This document shows, in pieces, positions 46,498 through 56,147 of a stretch of 64,000 nucleotides of DNA (position 1 is its first letter; every line of letters begins with the position of its first letter). Source of the stretch: Aspergillus flavus (Eukaryota; Ascomycota; Eurotiomycetes; Eurotiales; Aspergillaceae); the NCBI RefSeq assembly GCF_009017415.1, contig NC_092409.1, forward strand, positions 5,580,001-5,644,000, read 5' to 3'. A model generated the notes under the pieces. That model was not told the DNA's origin and searched no databases. It saw nothing but the letters and a program-made list of their open reading frames with translations. A program made the translations under genes and the position numbers.

Positions 46498-49290
46498 CTA
46501 CAAGACAAAGGCCAAAAGACCGATCACACCGCAAGCGAGAGAAATGACACCAGCACTAGGTGACAGGCTCGCAGCAGCACCCGTGAACATCACATTGTGA
46601 GAAGAGGGGGAGGGTGTAGCTGGGCCACTTGCGACGTGAGAGCTGTACTCGGCGTCGACACCCACCGGAACGTGCGCAGATGGGGTGGCGGCGGGAGTCT
46701 CAGATGCATGGGCACCATTGCTCGAGGCTTGTGGCACGTAAATCGGGACCATATGGAGGGATGAGCGAGAGATGGTTTGTGTAGAAGTCAGCACTGCGTG
46801 CTGGTGCGAGGGAGCATGGGTGGGCGCTGGGGTCATGGCAATGTGAGCCAGCGTTGTGGAGGAGGGCACGTCAAAGTGGGAGCCATCGTCACCGGCGTGC
46901 TGAGGCTGTCCATGGACAGGAGTAGAAGAGGGCCCGTGAGAGTCCTCATGAGACGAGGATTCTTCTTGGTTGTGGGTGCCATCGACACCGGTGGGCTTAT
47001 GCTGTCCATGGACAGGAGTAGAAGAGGGCCCATAAGAGTCCTCATGAGACGAGGATTCTTCTTGGTTGTGGGTGCTATCAACACCGGTGGGCTCAGGCTG
47101 TCCATGGACAGGAGTAGAAGAGGGCCCGTGAGAGTCCTCATGAGACGAGAATTCTTCTTGGTTGTGGGTGCCATCAACACCGGTGGGCTCAGGCTGTCCA
47201 TGGACAGGAGTAGAAGAGGGCCCATGAGAGTCCTCATGCGAAGAGGGTTCTTCTTGATTGTGGATGCCATCGACACCGGTGGGCTCAGGCTGTCCATGGA
47301 CAGGAGTAGAAGAGGGCCCATGAGAATCCTCACGAGAGGGATCTTCATGGGGGGAGCTATCAGCGCCGGTGGGCTTGGGGCTCTCTATTTCGTGGCTCTG
47401 GTTGTCATGTCCGGATTCTTCATGGTCTTTGGGTTGCTCAGGTTGAGGAGCGGGAGTGTTCACCTGCTCCTGCTGCTGGGGAGCATGTGTGGGCTCAGAG
47501 TGAGCCTGCACAGTGCGGACGACGGTGTGCACGACTTCGCGAGTCAAGGTAGAACAGGTAGGGCTGGGTTCCGCAGGCTGCTCCTCATGATGTTCAACCG
47601 GCTGCGCGGGCTCCTGCTCATGATGCTCAGCAGGCTTCGTAGGTTCCTCCTGGTGATGTCCACCGGTCTCCTCATGGCCATCTTCATGATGCTCAGCAGG
47701 CTTCGAAGGTTCCTTCTGGTGATGTTCACCGGCCTCCTCATGACCATCTTCATGATGCTCAGCAGGCTTCGAAGGTTCCTTCTGGTGATGTTCACCCGTC
47801 TCCTCATGACCATCTTCATGATGCTCAGCAGGCTTCGTAGGTTCCTTCTGGTGATGTTCACCGGTCTCCTCATGACCATCGTCATGATGCTCAGCAGGCT
47901 TCGTAGGTTCCTCCTTGTGGTGTTCACCGTTATCCTCATGGCCATCTTCATGATGCTCAGGTTGTGGGGGTGCACCAACGGTCTCGTCGACATTAGAGTG
48001 CACCGTAGTAGAGTGATCATCGACATTCGCGGAATTGGTCTCCGTGTTGACAGAGTTCGATGCTTGAATGTTGGCTGTGTTCCCAGTGTCTACGCGGCCA
48101 GGTCCAGCAGCGCCATCGGCATCCGGTCGATACGCACGCTTGTGGTGGCCCTCTTGACCCTCGTCGCCATGAGGCCCACGGTGGGGGGGGTGAGGGGGCG
48201 GCAGAACTTTGACGTGAGTGTACTTATCCACATGCACGGAATGGTCATCCGCATTGAAGGAGTTCACCTTAGAAGAGAACTCATTCTTGGCGCTGAAGCC
48301 CGCTGCGTTACCAATGTCAACGTCTCCGCGTTCCTGACGACGCTCTCGGCCATGGGGAGGGCCGCCATGAGGGGGTGCGGCTTGAATGTTAGTGTTCTTT
48401 TTGATGTCAACTCCGTGGTTGTCCTCATTGTAGTTGTTCACTTCGCTTTCAAAGTCGTTCTCGAAAGTGAAGTCTATATCGTTACCGGTATCAATATACT
48501 TAGGCCCTCGGTGTGGCTCATGCTCGTCACGGCGTTCATGCTCGGATCCGTGACCACCGTCATGCTCGGGTCCGTGTCCGCCATGTCCATTAGGATGGGG
48601 TGGGGGTGTCACGATATTGGTGTTATCATCAACCTTGAGGGAGTGGTTATCGAGGTTGGCGTTGTTTGTTTTAGAGTAGAACTCATTCTCAAAGTCGTAG
48701 CTGGCCGAGTTACCAGTGTCGACAGCACCCTCCTCGTCCAAAGGGTTCCAGCGCTTTTCGTGTGGGCGAGCTTCCTCGCCCTGTTCGTGACCGCCCTGGT
48801 GCTCTTTCCCATGTCCCTCGTGCTCACCTCCATGGGGGTGATGCTTCGGAGGCGGGGGCAGAACAGTAATGGTGTGCTTTTCGTTGATGTCGACATGGTG
48901 ATCATCAACATTGGCCGTGTGCACTTTATGTGTGGCTTCGCTCGCGTAGTTCAATTCGCTAGCACTTCCAACGTCCACACCATCGGAACTGGCGGGTCCT
49001 GCGCGAGGTTGGTGGCGCGCACCCTCCTCATGACCATCCTGGCCACCGTGTGGCTGCCCATGCTCACCACCATGAGGAGGGTGCGGAGGGGCCTTGAGCA
49101 CATTCGTCTGGGAGTGCACATCGACAGAGTGGTCGTCCTTGTTGAAGTTGTTCACCTTATTGGTGAATTTGTTACTGAAGCCGAAACCAACATCGTTGCC
49201 TGTATCAACACGAGGTCCTCCACCCAATCCCTGGGCACTGGCCATCGCAGCCAGCATGGCGATGGGGATACCATTTTGAAGACCCTTCAT
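46498..49290 (-). CDS. GPI-anchored His/Pro-rich repeat surface protein, mucin-like (930 aa)
   Basis: A single exon from the ATG at 49290. Residues 1-19 are a signal peptide (IPIAMLAAMASAQ). Six diverged modules start at about residues 28, 105, 190, 266, 324 and 400. Each opens V/I-D-T/V/I-G-N/S, carries F-x-N-x-F..N-x-N-x-D-D/N-H-S and ends in a PPHP/PHGG-rich linker. Modules 2-5 are closed by dibasic sites (KR180, RR254, RR318, KR385). Next come about six 22-residue units (EHHEDGHEETGEHHQKEP) and five 32-residue units (HGQPEPTGVDGTHNQEE..). The C-terminus is a Ser/Thr/Pro stalk and a hydrophobic tail preceded by small residues, typical of a GPI signal. It is probably a cell-wall adhesin or metal-binding mucin; no homologous domain is recognised. 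Confidence 0.85.
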   Translation of the reverse strand: MKGLQNGIPIAMLAAMASAQGLGGGPRVDTGNDVGFGFSNKFTNKVNNFNKDDHSVDVHSQTNVLKAPPHPPHGGEHGQPHGGQDGHEEGARHQPRAGPASSDGVDVGSASELNYASEATHKVHTANVDDHHVDINEKHTITVLPPPPKHHPHGGEHEGHGKEHQGGHEQGEEARPHEKRWNPLDEEGAVDTGNSASYDFENEFYSKTNNANLDNHSLKVDDNTNIVTPPPHPNGHGGHGPEHDGGHGSEHERRDEHEPHRGPKYIDTGNDIDFTFENDFESEVNNYNEDNHGVDIKKNTNIQAAPPHGGPPHGRERRQERGDVDIGNAAGFSAKNEFSSKVNSFNADDHSVHVDKYTHVKVLPPPHPPHRGPHGDEGQEGHHKRAYRPDADGAAGPGRVDTGNTANIQASNSVNTETNSANVDDHSTTVHSNVDETVGAPPQPEHHEDGHEDNGEHHKEEPTKPAEHHDDGHEETGEHHQKEPTKPAEHHEDGHEETGEHHQKEPSKPAEHHEDGHEEAGEHHQKEPSKPAEHHEDGHEETGGHHQEEPTKPAEHHEQEPAQPVEHHEEQPAEPSPTCSTLTREVVHTVVRTVQAHSEPTHAPQQQEQVNTPAPQPEQPKDHEESGHDNQSHEIESPKPTGADSSPHEDPSREDSHGPSSTPVHGQPEPTGVDGIHNQEEPSSHEDSHGPSSTPVHGQPEPTGVDGTHNQEEFSSHEDSHGPSSTPVHGQPEPTGVDSTHNQEESSSHEDSYGPSSTPVHGQHKPTGVDGTHNQEESSSHEDSHGPSSTPVHGQPQHAGDDGSHFDVPSSTTLAHIAMTPAPTHAPSHQHAVLTSTQTISRSSLHMVPIYVPQASSNGAHASETPAATPSAHVPVGVDAEYSSHVASGPATPSPSSHNVMFTGAAASLSPSAGVISLACGVIGLLAFVL
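46906..47370 (-). repeat. 96-bp coding tandem repeat, about 5 copies
   Basis: The word CTGTCCATGG recurs at 46906, 47002, 47098, 47194 and 47290, an exact 96-bp period, with very few differences between units. It encodes 32-residue units in the surface protein. Copy number is likely variable between strains. Confidence 0.92.
47625..47980 (-). repeat. 66-bp coding tandem repeat, 5-6 copies
   Basis: GCTCAGCAGG recurs at 47625, 47691, 47757, 47823 and 47889, an exact 66-bp period encoding 22-residue His/Glu-rich units. A sixth, diverged unit begins at 47955. Confidence 0.92.
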
Positions 49291-50853
49291 TTTGCTTCGT
49301 ATTATTCTTTTCGGAATCTACCGCTGCCAAACCAGACAATCTCGTCAACGTATGGAAAAGAGCGAAAACAGGCTGAAGGCCAAAGGGCAAGCACAGCCGC
49401 AATAAATATCAATTAAGGAAAGTATCTGAAAGAAAGACTTCTAATCTGGCCTTGCGACTTCTCGTTTCCTCCACCACGAGACGGTTGGACATGGTTGACC
49501 TTTTTATCATCCGGATGACATTAACCCATCGCCGTGTGGTATGTCAGTTTCCCCTTGAGCGCCACAAACAAACACCTTGAGTGATTGTTTTTCAGCTGAG
49601 AATGCCCTCAAGGAATGGGCTTCGTCCGGCCTGAGCCTTGTTTTTCACATCTTGTTACGTCCAGGTCTGATCCGATTGCCCGGTTGAGCATTCCTCACGT
49701 CGTGGCTTTGAAGGGACCGGTATGTCCCTCGCACCTTGTTTGGGTAGGAGACCCTTGCCTCGCCTATCATCTGGCCCATGCCCCTGTTGTTCCAGGCATT
49801 GTAGAAGAGGATTCGCGTCGCGTTGGTCCTGTAAAAGGGAGGGATCGTAATGCCTTGACGTTTCGGAGATCTGGACCGTCCTTTTGACGCAATCGAGGAC
49901 GTGGACGATGGTCTCTGCACAAACGGATAAAGTTACTTCTCAACGTGACCGGAAGCACCTGACGTGATATTCCGCACGTGGCACGTCAGCATTATTTTCT
50001 ACTGAAAACTACAGAGTCAACGTCATTCTACACTTCGTGTGGCAGGAGTAATTCAAGCAACATGATCTTATTTCATTCAATATTAAGCGAACTTGTAGAC
50101 ATCAAAAATGTTCAAAGTCAGTCTGTATCCCGTCATCGACATTCACCCCTCATCGCCCTCACTAAAGAGGACCCAACGAAAGGCAAACTTCCTATCGAGG
50201 AGTTTGTTCTCCAGAACCAATCAGTCCGTAGACCGAAGGCAACACGTCGCCGTGGGATAAAGACTGGACGACGGTCGTGGCAGGTTCTGTTAAAGCTTTT
50301 CGATGTAATGAAGAAAAAGAAGAAAAAAAATCCCAAAGGAATGTTCGCGATCGGCCTTTTTGTAGCATCTGTGGGTCACGTGTTAGGGCCGACATTCTTC
50401 CGCCGCCAGGCACCTAATTTGGCGATCAGGCACAGATCTACGAACGTAGCCGAGCCAGGTCACAAGGCCCACTTTAGTTTTGTTAAGAATAGGAGCTGAT
50501 CTTATTGCTTGGCTGTCATCGTCTAATTCTCTCACATGAAGGAAATATCACTATCACGGCCGAGTTCCAAGCGTCTGGACGATTGTCGCGGCCAGTCAAG
50601 CGACGTATATTTACAAGGTAATCCCCGTCGCACGCCCGTTCGGGGTATTCTGCCATCCTTTTTTGTGTTGTCGCCCCTTGTTCGTCCGGTCCACTGTGCC
50701 GGAAGTCTGTTTAGCAGGACAGCTATCCCAGCGTGCGTTGGGAGAAGTGAAGAATATGGAATCCGTAAGCAGTTGTGAAAAGAAAAAACTGTCCGAAACC
50801 TAGAAACCGAGTCAGACCTAGCCACCTCGCTCCAGAAAGGAGAACATACCTGC
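49291..50853. other. 1.6-kb intergenic region
   Basis: Promoter of the surface-protein gene and 3' flank of the next minus-strand gene. A plus-strand frame with an ATG at 50062 runs to 50499 (145 codons, with a poly-Lys run encoded by an A-rich tract). It lacks domain features and I do not call it a gene. No RNA gene was seen. Confidence 0.45.
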
Positions 50854-51348
50854 TCAGGATCCAATAGCCCCTTGTTGGTGATTCGACTTCCACACTCCTC
50901 CCCCAACAGCCGCCGTAATACCCAGAGCAATAGCCACCATTGTCCCTAATAACGCGATCGCAATGACCGCCTTCACAGCTATTCTCTGCTTCTTCGGCAA
51001 TGCCCTCAGCCAGTCACAGTGTCTCTTCTTTTCTGTCCAGAGCTTTGAACTGCGGCGATTATCTGACTCCCCGGATGGTCGATATGCACTGACGCCGCCG
51101 GTTTCCAGATCAATGGCTTCGGGTACTTTCAGGGTGGAATTCGGGGTTTGTCCAGTGAAGTTTTGCGTCGCATGGCGATAAAAAGGCGAGCAGGGCTTTG
51201 CACCGATCGTAGGATCGTAATCTGGAACCGCGGGGCTGGGGGGCGAGACGAGAGCTTCGGTCTCTGGGCCGTCGTTGAGGCCTTTAGAGGATGTGACGCG
51301 CTTTTCCTCTTTCCATGTCCCGAGGGCAGCGAGCGCGGAGGGTGCCAT
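50854..51348 (-). CDS. small single-span membrane protein of unknown function (164 aa)
   Basis: The ATG at 51348 begins MAPSALAALG; an upstream GTG two codons earlier is not a fungal start. Residues 1-120 are hydrophilic and Pro/Ser-rich, ending in a basic stretch (EKKRHCDWLRALPKKQR). A strong hydrophobic helix at about 124-150 (AVKAVIAIALLGTMVAIALG) is followed by a 14-residue tail. The basic juxtamembrane side suggests a cytosolic N-terminus, i.e. a tail-anchored or type II topology. Such proteins are common in Eurotiales genomes but have no assigned role. A GTATGT donor-like site shortly after the stop could belong to a 3'-UTR intron. Confidence 0.7.
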   Translation of the reverse strand: MAPSALAALGTWKEEKRVTSSKGLNDGPETEALVSPPSPAVPDYDPTIGAKPCSPFYRHATQNFTGQTPNSTLKVPEAIDLETGGVSAYRPSGESDNRRSSKLWTEKKRHCDWLRALPKKQRIAVKAVIAIALLGTMVAIALGITAAVGGGVWKSNHQQGAIGS

Positions 51349-54234
51349 CTTCACGGTTGTTTGCGAACACAGAGGGGTAGGGATAGGTCGTATAGAAGAA
51401 GGTCAGGCAGGGTAGTCGTAGGAGGTTCACCCTGCAAATCCTTCCCAGAAGAGACGAAAAGAAAATAAGGAGCGACCGCAGTAGTAATAAAGAGTGAAAC
51501 AATAAACTTTCGCCGTTTCAGCCCTCAAGCCATGTTGGGAAGGGTCGATTGGGTTTTTCCTTTGGGAGAATGATTTCACGGAAAGGAGTCCACGTCAGTA
51601 TTTCTGCAAGACTGGGTTCATCTCATAATGATGGAGTGAAGTTATTATCCACCTAACAGCGTGGCCAGTGGTTTCAAGTCATGTATTTGCGTTTCTATTT
51701 CCAGGGGAAATCCATTCCTCATTACCCTCTGGGGCCAATCAGGGGTGGCCCTGAGATTGCCCTGGCAATTTACGGAGGACACTAGTCTAGATCTGAATTA
51801 GGGCGGTGTGGCGTGTTCCTTGTTGCTTGACAGCATGCGCCACATCTGTGGGGTCTGGATGGGTCTGTATTTCAGTATCTCAACCACTCGGTGATATCAG
51901 GTCTCGTCAGTGAGTGGATTTACAGGAGTACGGGGGACTCAAGTTGGAGACATCGATAATTTGTTATTTACATCTTAAATACTTTTGAGAGTTGGGCCAA
52001 TGGTAGTGCTGGGTGGGTTCAACACTCAGGTCACCACTGGCCATATTGCAATGTTGGAATATATATCCCGGCTGATTGTGATATATAATTCATTGGTAAA
52101 TTTATAGCGGAGGTACATACTACCACACAATATGATAATATGTCTTTGCTACACGTAAGCATTGTATTTACTTTGATAGGTTGATCTCTTAACACTTGAA
52201 TTACTTTTCAATTTATTATCTATTTAATTTCTCGCTTCTTCTCCGATATCTTTACCAATTTAGCTTACCCCTATATCACAGGTGCAACGGAGAAAGTATT
52301 GGATTCGCTATTCTTCCAATAAGTCCATAGGCGACAGGATTACCCCAGAAGCACAGATTATCTACCTAATCAAGTAAACCAGAATGAACCATCGTTTAGG
52401 CAACCCCATTCTCAACGTGGCATTGAAGTGCCAAATTCGACGCATTGAACCAGACTCCAGACCAGAGGCGAGAAAAGTCTTCAAATTGCGCCATTACTTA
52501 AGCTCTCGACTACGAGGCTTGGCAGAACGTTGCCAATAGTCTAATTCCCTCATCCACTTCCCCTATTCTTCTCCAGTGCCCCAAACTTGACGTAGAAACC
52601 GAATACGACATCAATTACCTCATCGCGACCGGTATATCAATAAAATTACAAGTCTCGAACGATAACAGGACGACGTTACCAAGGATACTGTCCACACAGC
52701 CCATGGCAACGACGGGAATGAGTTGCACGTCTCGCCAAGGAATCGCGTCGGAAGGGAATGTCTCGTCTCAACCTTGGTTAGACGAGGAATGTCATAGACA
52801 ACAGAGGAAAAGAATGAAGGGCAAACAAACCTTCGGACCTGATTCAGGGGTCAACATAAAGTGGGCACGAGTTTATCCCTTGGTTGCCCCTGACAGGTAG
52901 CCCGCGGTATGCTGGAAATCTTGCTGTCGGGTTTTGCTCTAGTACTGTATAGGCAGTAGTTTCCTTTGTCTTAAGTGCATCAATAAGTCGTAGGAAATTG
53001 TAGACATTACCCTACTCGGTATAGGGCCTATCGCTCACAGTTCGGGGCAACAATTGTGGACTTGTCTGCTCGCCCGCAAGGGCAACTCCTTTCTTTCCCT
53101 TTTCCTTGCAGGTTCCAAGAAACAGGTCTGGGGCAATAATTGTATTCTGATACGTGACATCAAGGCCTTGTATTCATAGAACACATCAGACATAATATTC
53201 TCCATAACAGGATTGCCCTCCTACGACTTTCAAAATCCCCTAGATGTCAAGAGCCTTGTACACGACTTTGAGACTATACTGAATTAATTTCTTATTTAAG
53301 ATGGTTGAATATAAGTGGCTTTTTGTTCCCCACGAGGTTAACCCTTTGAGTTCATGATTTATGTAGACAATCAGAGCCTCTACTGAGTGATCGAGGCTGC
53401 AGTCTAGGGTTGCAAAATCTGCACCGAACCCGCAGCGGCGCGGATCGAAGCCGAGATCTAGCATCCGCACCGGTTTCGATATTCCTCGGATCGCTGCAGA
53501 TTCAACCGATCGTATTACAGAGAATACTTATTGGAGGTACATAATTCCGTTAATATTCGAACAGCTGTATTGATAAATACAAGTCTAACAAGACTTTGGG
53601 TAATCATTTCTTTTTTCTTTTCTGTGTTTCCCTGATGAATTAATTCTATCTTACTGGTAGCTTACATGCTATCAATTCTCCAATGTAAATTGTATCATCT
53701 ATATAAGTGTACATAGTGGAAAGCATGAGTATGACCCAAGACGGGCTTGTCTCTCACCGTCATAGGTGGTTATATGTAGAAAATATATATCTGGTTAAAG
53801 CTCGCTGTCTGGAGAAAGGTTCATAGATGCGATAGTTAAGGGCCTCAAATACTTCTATTCATCTTTCCTTGTCCATTCTTTCGTTGCATAAAATACTATG
53901 TTCGGCCAAATATGACCTCGCTGCTTGGATTAGAAGAGTCTAAACCAATGTCTCAAATATATAAATGCTTCTTGAGAAAAGCGATATGCCCCAGCACATT
54001 AACCTCGAAGTCTTTACCCTGATGTCTCGTTGTTTATAGCTTCGCTACCATGATTTCATATTTAGTATTCCGCCGTAGGCTACTTAGAAATCCTCAGTTC
54101 TCACCAGCTACCGTATAGACTCTCTCAATTGGCCTCATACACCACCACCTCAGCTCACCCAACCATACAGACCAATAAACCCAGTTAAGAAACCCCCCCT
54201 TCACAAATCACCGCCTACACCCTCCCACCCCAGA
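51349..54234. other. 2.9-kb AT-rich region without genes
   Basis: The first few hundred bases are the promoter of the membrane-protein gene. Beyond 51.9 kb the DNA is AT-rich, with stops in all frames (for example 52.05-52.35 kb and 53.5-53.9 kb). A minus-strand open stretch at 53240-53470 carries no recognisable domain. It is probably old repeat sediment separating the cluster to the right. Confidence 0.5.
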
Positions 54235-54672
54235 TCACCTATACGCGCCTTCATAAACAACCGGCACATCCTTCTCCCTCCACGCCTCCAAAACCTCAGG
54301 ATACTCCATAGGAGGAATCATCCCATTAATCCTCCAATAATGCCTCGGATGCTCATAGAGATTATACTCCCACTTAATACCATTAGGATCCAGAATCGGC
54401 CTCACGATATCATTAACCTTCCTAATGAACTCGTCCCGGACCTCCTCAGAATCAAACTTGCCGGCCGCGTGATCCATATGGAAGAAAACGGCATTCGGGG
54501 GATATTTACCCCCGCTGTAGAAATTGCCCTCGCCGGTTTCGTGGAAGAAAACATTAATCCAGAAGGCGGGGATACCGTAACCTATGTAGAGGTCTGTTAC
54601 TTTTTGTGCGATGGTTGCCTTTTCCTCTTGGGTGAGGGTTTTGGGGGATAGGTAGAAGGTCCAGCGGGGCAT
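54235..54672 (-). CDS. tautomerase-superfamily enzyme (cis-CaaD-like)
   Basis: One exon encoding 145 residues. The protein opens Met-Pro, so Met removal exposes the catalytic Pro1 (PRWTFYLSP). It continues through a single beta-alpha-beta module plus second half, as in the longer cis-3-chloroacrylic-acid-dehalogenase-like group. Typical elements are IPAFWINVFFHE, PPNAVFFHMDHAAGKF and EYNLYEHPRHYWRINGMIPP. Members of this group tautomerise or hydrate small unsaturated oxo-acids; most fungal members have no known substrate. It shares a 462-bp divergent promoter with the metallo-beta-lactamase-fold gene, suggesting co-expression. The family call is good and the substrate unknown. Confidence 0.85.
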   Translation of the reverse strand: MPRWTFYLSPKTLTQEEKATIAQKVTDLYIGYGIPAFWINVFFHETGEGNFYSGGKYPPNAVFFHMDHAAGKFDSEEVRDEFIRKVNDIVRPILDPNGIKWEYNLYEHPRHYWRINGMIPPMEYPEVLEAWREKDVPVVYEGAYR

Positions 54673-55134
54673 TGTTGGAGGGGTGGTGGTTTGTTGAGGT
54701 GGAAGATTAGGAGTATGAATATGTGGAGGGTAGTGAAAGGGACGTTGAGTGACTTACTAGAAGATGGGGTTGGTTGTTATTGTATAACCCTTGGAATATA
54801 TAGTGTCTGTAGTAGTGTGATCATCGGTAGGGCTATTTCTGGGATTACTGATTCTCCCGGCCTGTATCCAATCCATCGTGGGGATACAGCATAATCACCG
54901 AGGTGGAAAGCCACAAACATTGCCGATATAGAGAGATTGTCTACTCGATTTGACAAATCCGATAAATTCGGTAGAAGCCTACCGAGGATCACTACTGTGG
55001 TACTTTGATGGTTGACCTCACTGCTTTTCCTGTAGACGGTTTATTTAAACACGACCGAGGCCAAACCACACACCAGCAAACATAGTAAAACACCACATTC
55101 TCAGCCAAACAAACCTCCATCTACATATAACACC
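54673..55134. promoter_or_regulatory. divergent promoter, tautomerase / MBL hydrolase
   Basis: A 462-bp region between two head-to-head genes. The right-hand leader is rich in CA/AAC (ACACACCAGCAAACATAG..). No TATA box or zinc-cluster site stands out. Confidence 0.5.
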
Positions 55135-56011
55135 ATGAGTTCACTCCTCAAAGCCGACGTCTGGGTCTCCTCCCGTCTGCCCATCGCCATCCAACGAGAC
55201 GGCCAATCCAGCGCCTTTTCCCCAATATCCTGCACCCTCATCCACGGCACCTACGAGGCAGTCCTAGTCGACACACCAATCTCCACTACCCAAACCACAG
55301 ACCTAACCAAATGGATCGAAGAAACCGCCCCAACCAAAACCCTCAAATACATATACATCACGCACGGGCACGGCGACCACTGGTTCGGGATCCCGCTCCT
55401 ACTGAAGCGATGGCCGTCAGCACGCGCAATCGCCACTCCGGCAACAGTCGCCCATTCACAAGGACAGCTTGAGCCGGAGAAGTTCATCGATATCTGGACC
55501 CGGTTTTTTCCTGGTCAGATCTATCAGCCGCAGAAGACGGCGGAACCGTGGCCTTCAGACACTTTCACGATGGAAGGTCATGAGTTCCGGATTATTGAGG
55601 TCGGACATACGGATACGCTTGATTCGACTGCATTGTATACTCCTGATATTCATCTCGTCGTGGCTGGGGATATTGTGTATGGGGATGTTCATCAGTTCTT
55701 TTGGGGAGGCTAATACGACGAGTAAACGGCGGGAATGGCTGAGGGCGTTGGATACGATTGAGTCGTTGAAGCCTCATATCGTGGTTGCGGGTCATAAGAG
55801 GGCTGGGGTGGTAGATGGCGTTTTCAAGATCGAGAGTACAAGACAACATAACCTTGCGTTTGAGGAGGCAATTACGACGACGTCAAGTCCGGAGAAGCTC
55901 TATCGCAGGATGCAGGAATTGTTCCCGTCGAGGATTAATCCGCATGCTATTCTAGCTGGGGCGAAGGCTGCTTCTGGGCTGAATGCATATGAATTCATGG
56001 AGACTTTGTAG
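55135..56011 (+). pseudogene. metallo-beta-lactamase-fold hydrolase with an apparent 1-bp frameshift
   Basis: The ATG at 55135 opens 192 codons with an intact zinc site: THGHGDHW (HxHxDH, His77-His82), His158 in VGHTD and Asp179 in VVAGDIVYGD. The frame then ends at TAA 55711-55713. The +1 frame continues at once with GEANTTSKRREWLRALDTIE and ends properly at 56011, including the final VVAGHK motif. The join falls in a TTTTGGGG run (55699-55706), where one extra T or G explains the shift; a corrected product would be about 291 residues. This is either a sequencing slip or a recent inactivation. The family hydrolyses esters, lactones or thioesters. It pairs head-to-head with the tautomerase gene. 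Confidence 0.8.
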
Positions 56012-56147
56012 AGTCTGTTTTGTGTGTGGATTACAATGTATCTGACAGGGCTGGGGAGGTTGTTTCGTGGTATTTTCCTATTCTGAATAATATATCTACT
56101 CATCAAAGTCTAGTCATTAATATCGTCAAACATATGGGATCATAGTC

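Noticed and set aside
46906..47980. Regularly spaced repeats considered as a CRISPR-like array
   Set aside because: The repeats are contiguous, in-frame coding tandem units without unique spacers, in a eukaryotic surface gene.
49978..50499. 173-codon plus-strand open frame with a poly-Lys run
   Set aside because: It starts with a non-ATG codon; from the internal ATG at 50062 it is still domainless, its Lys run comes from an A-rich tract, and it lies in the upstream region of the surface gene.
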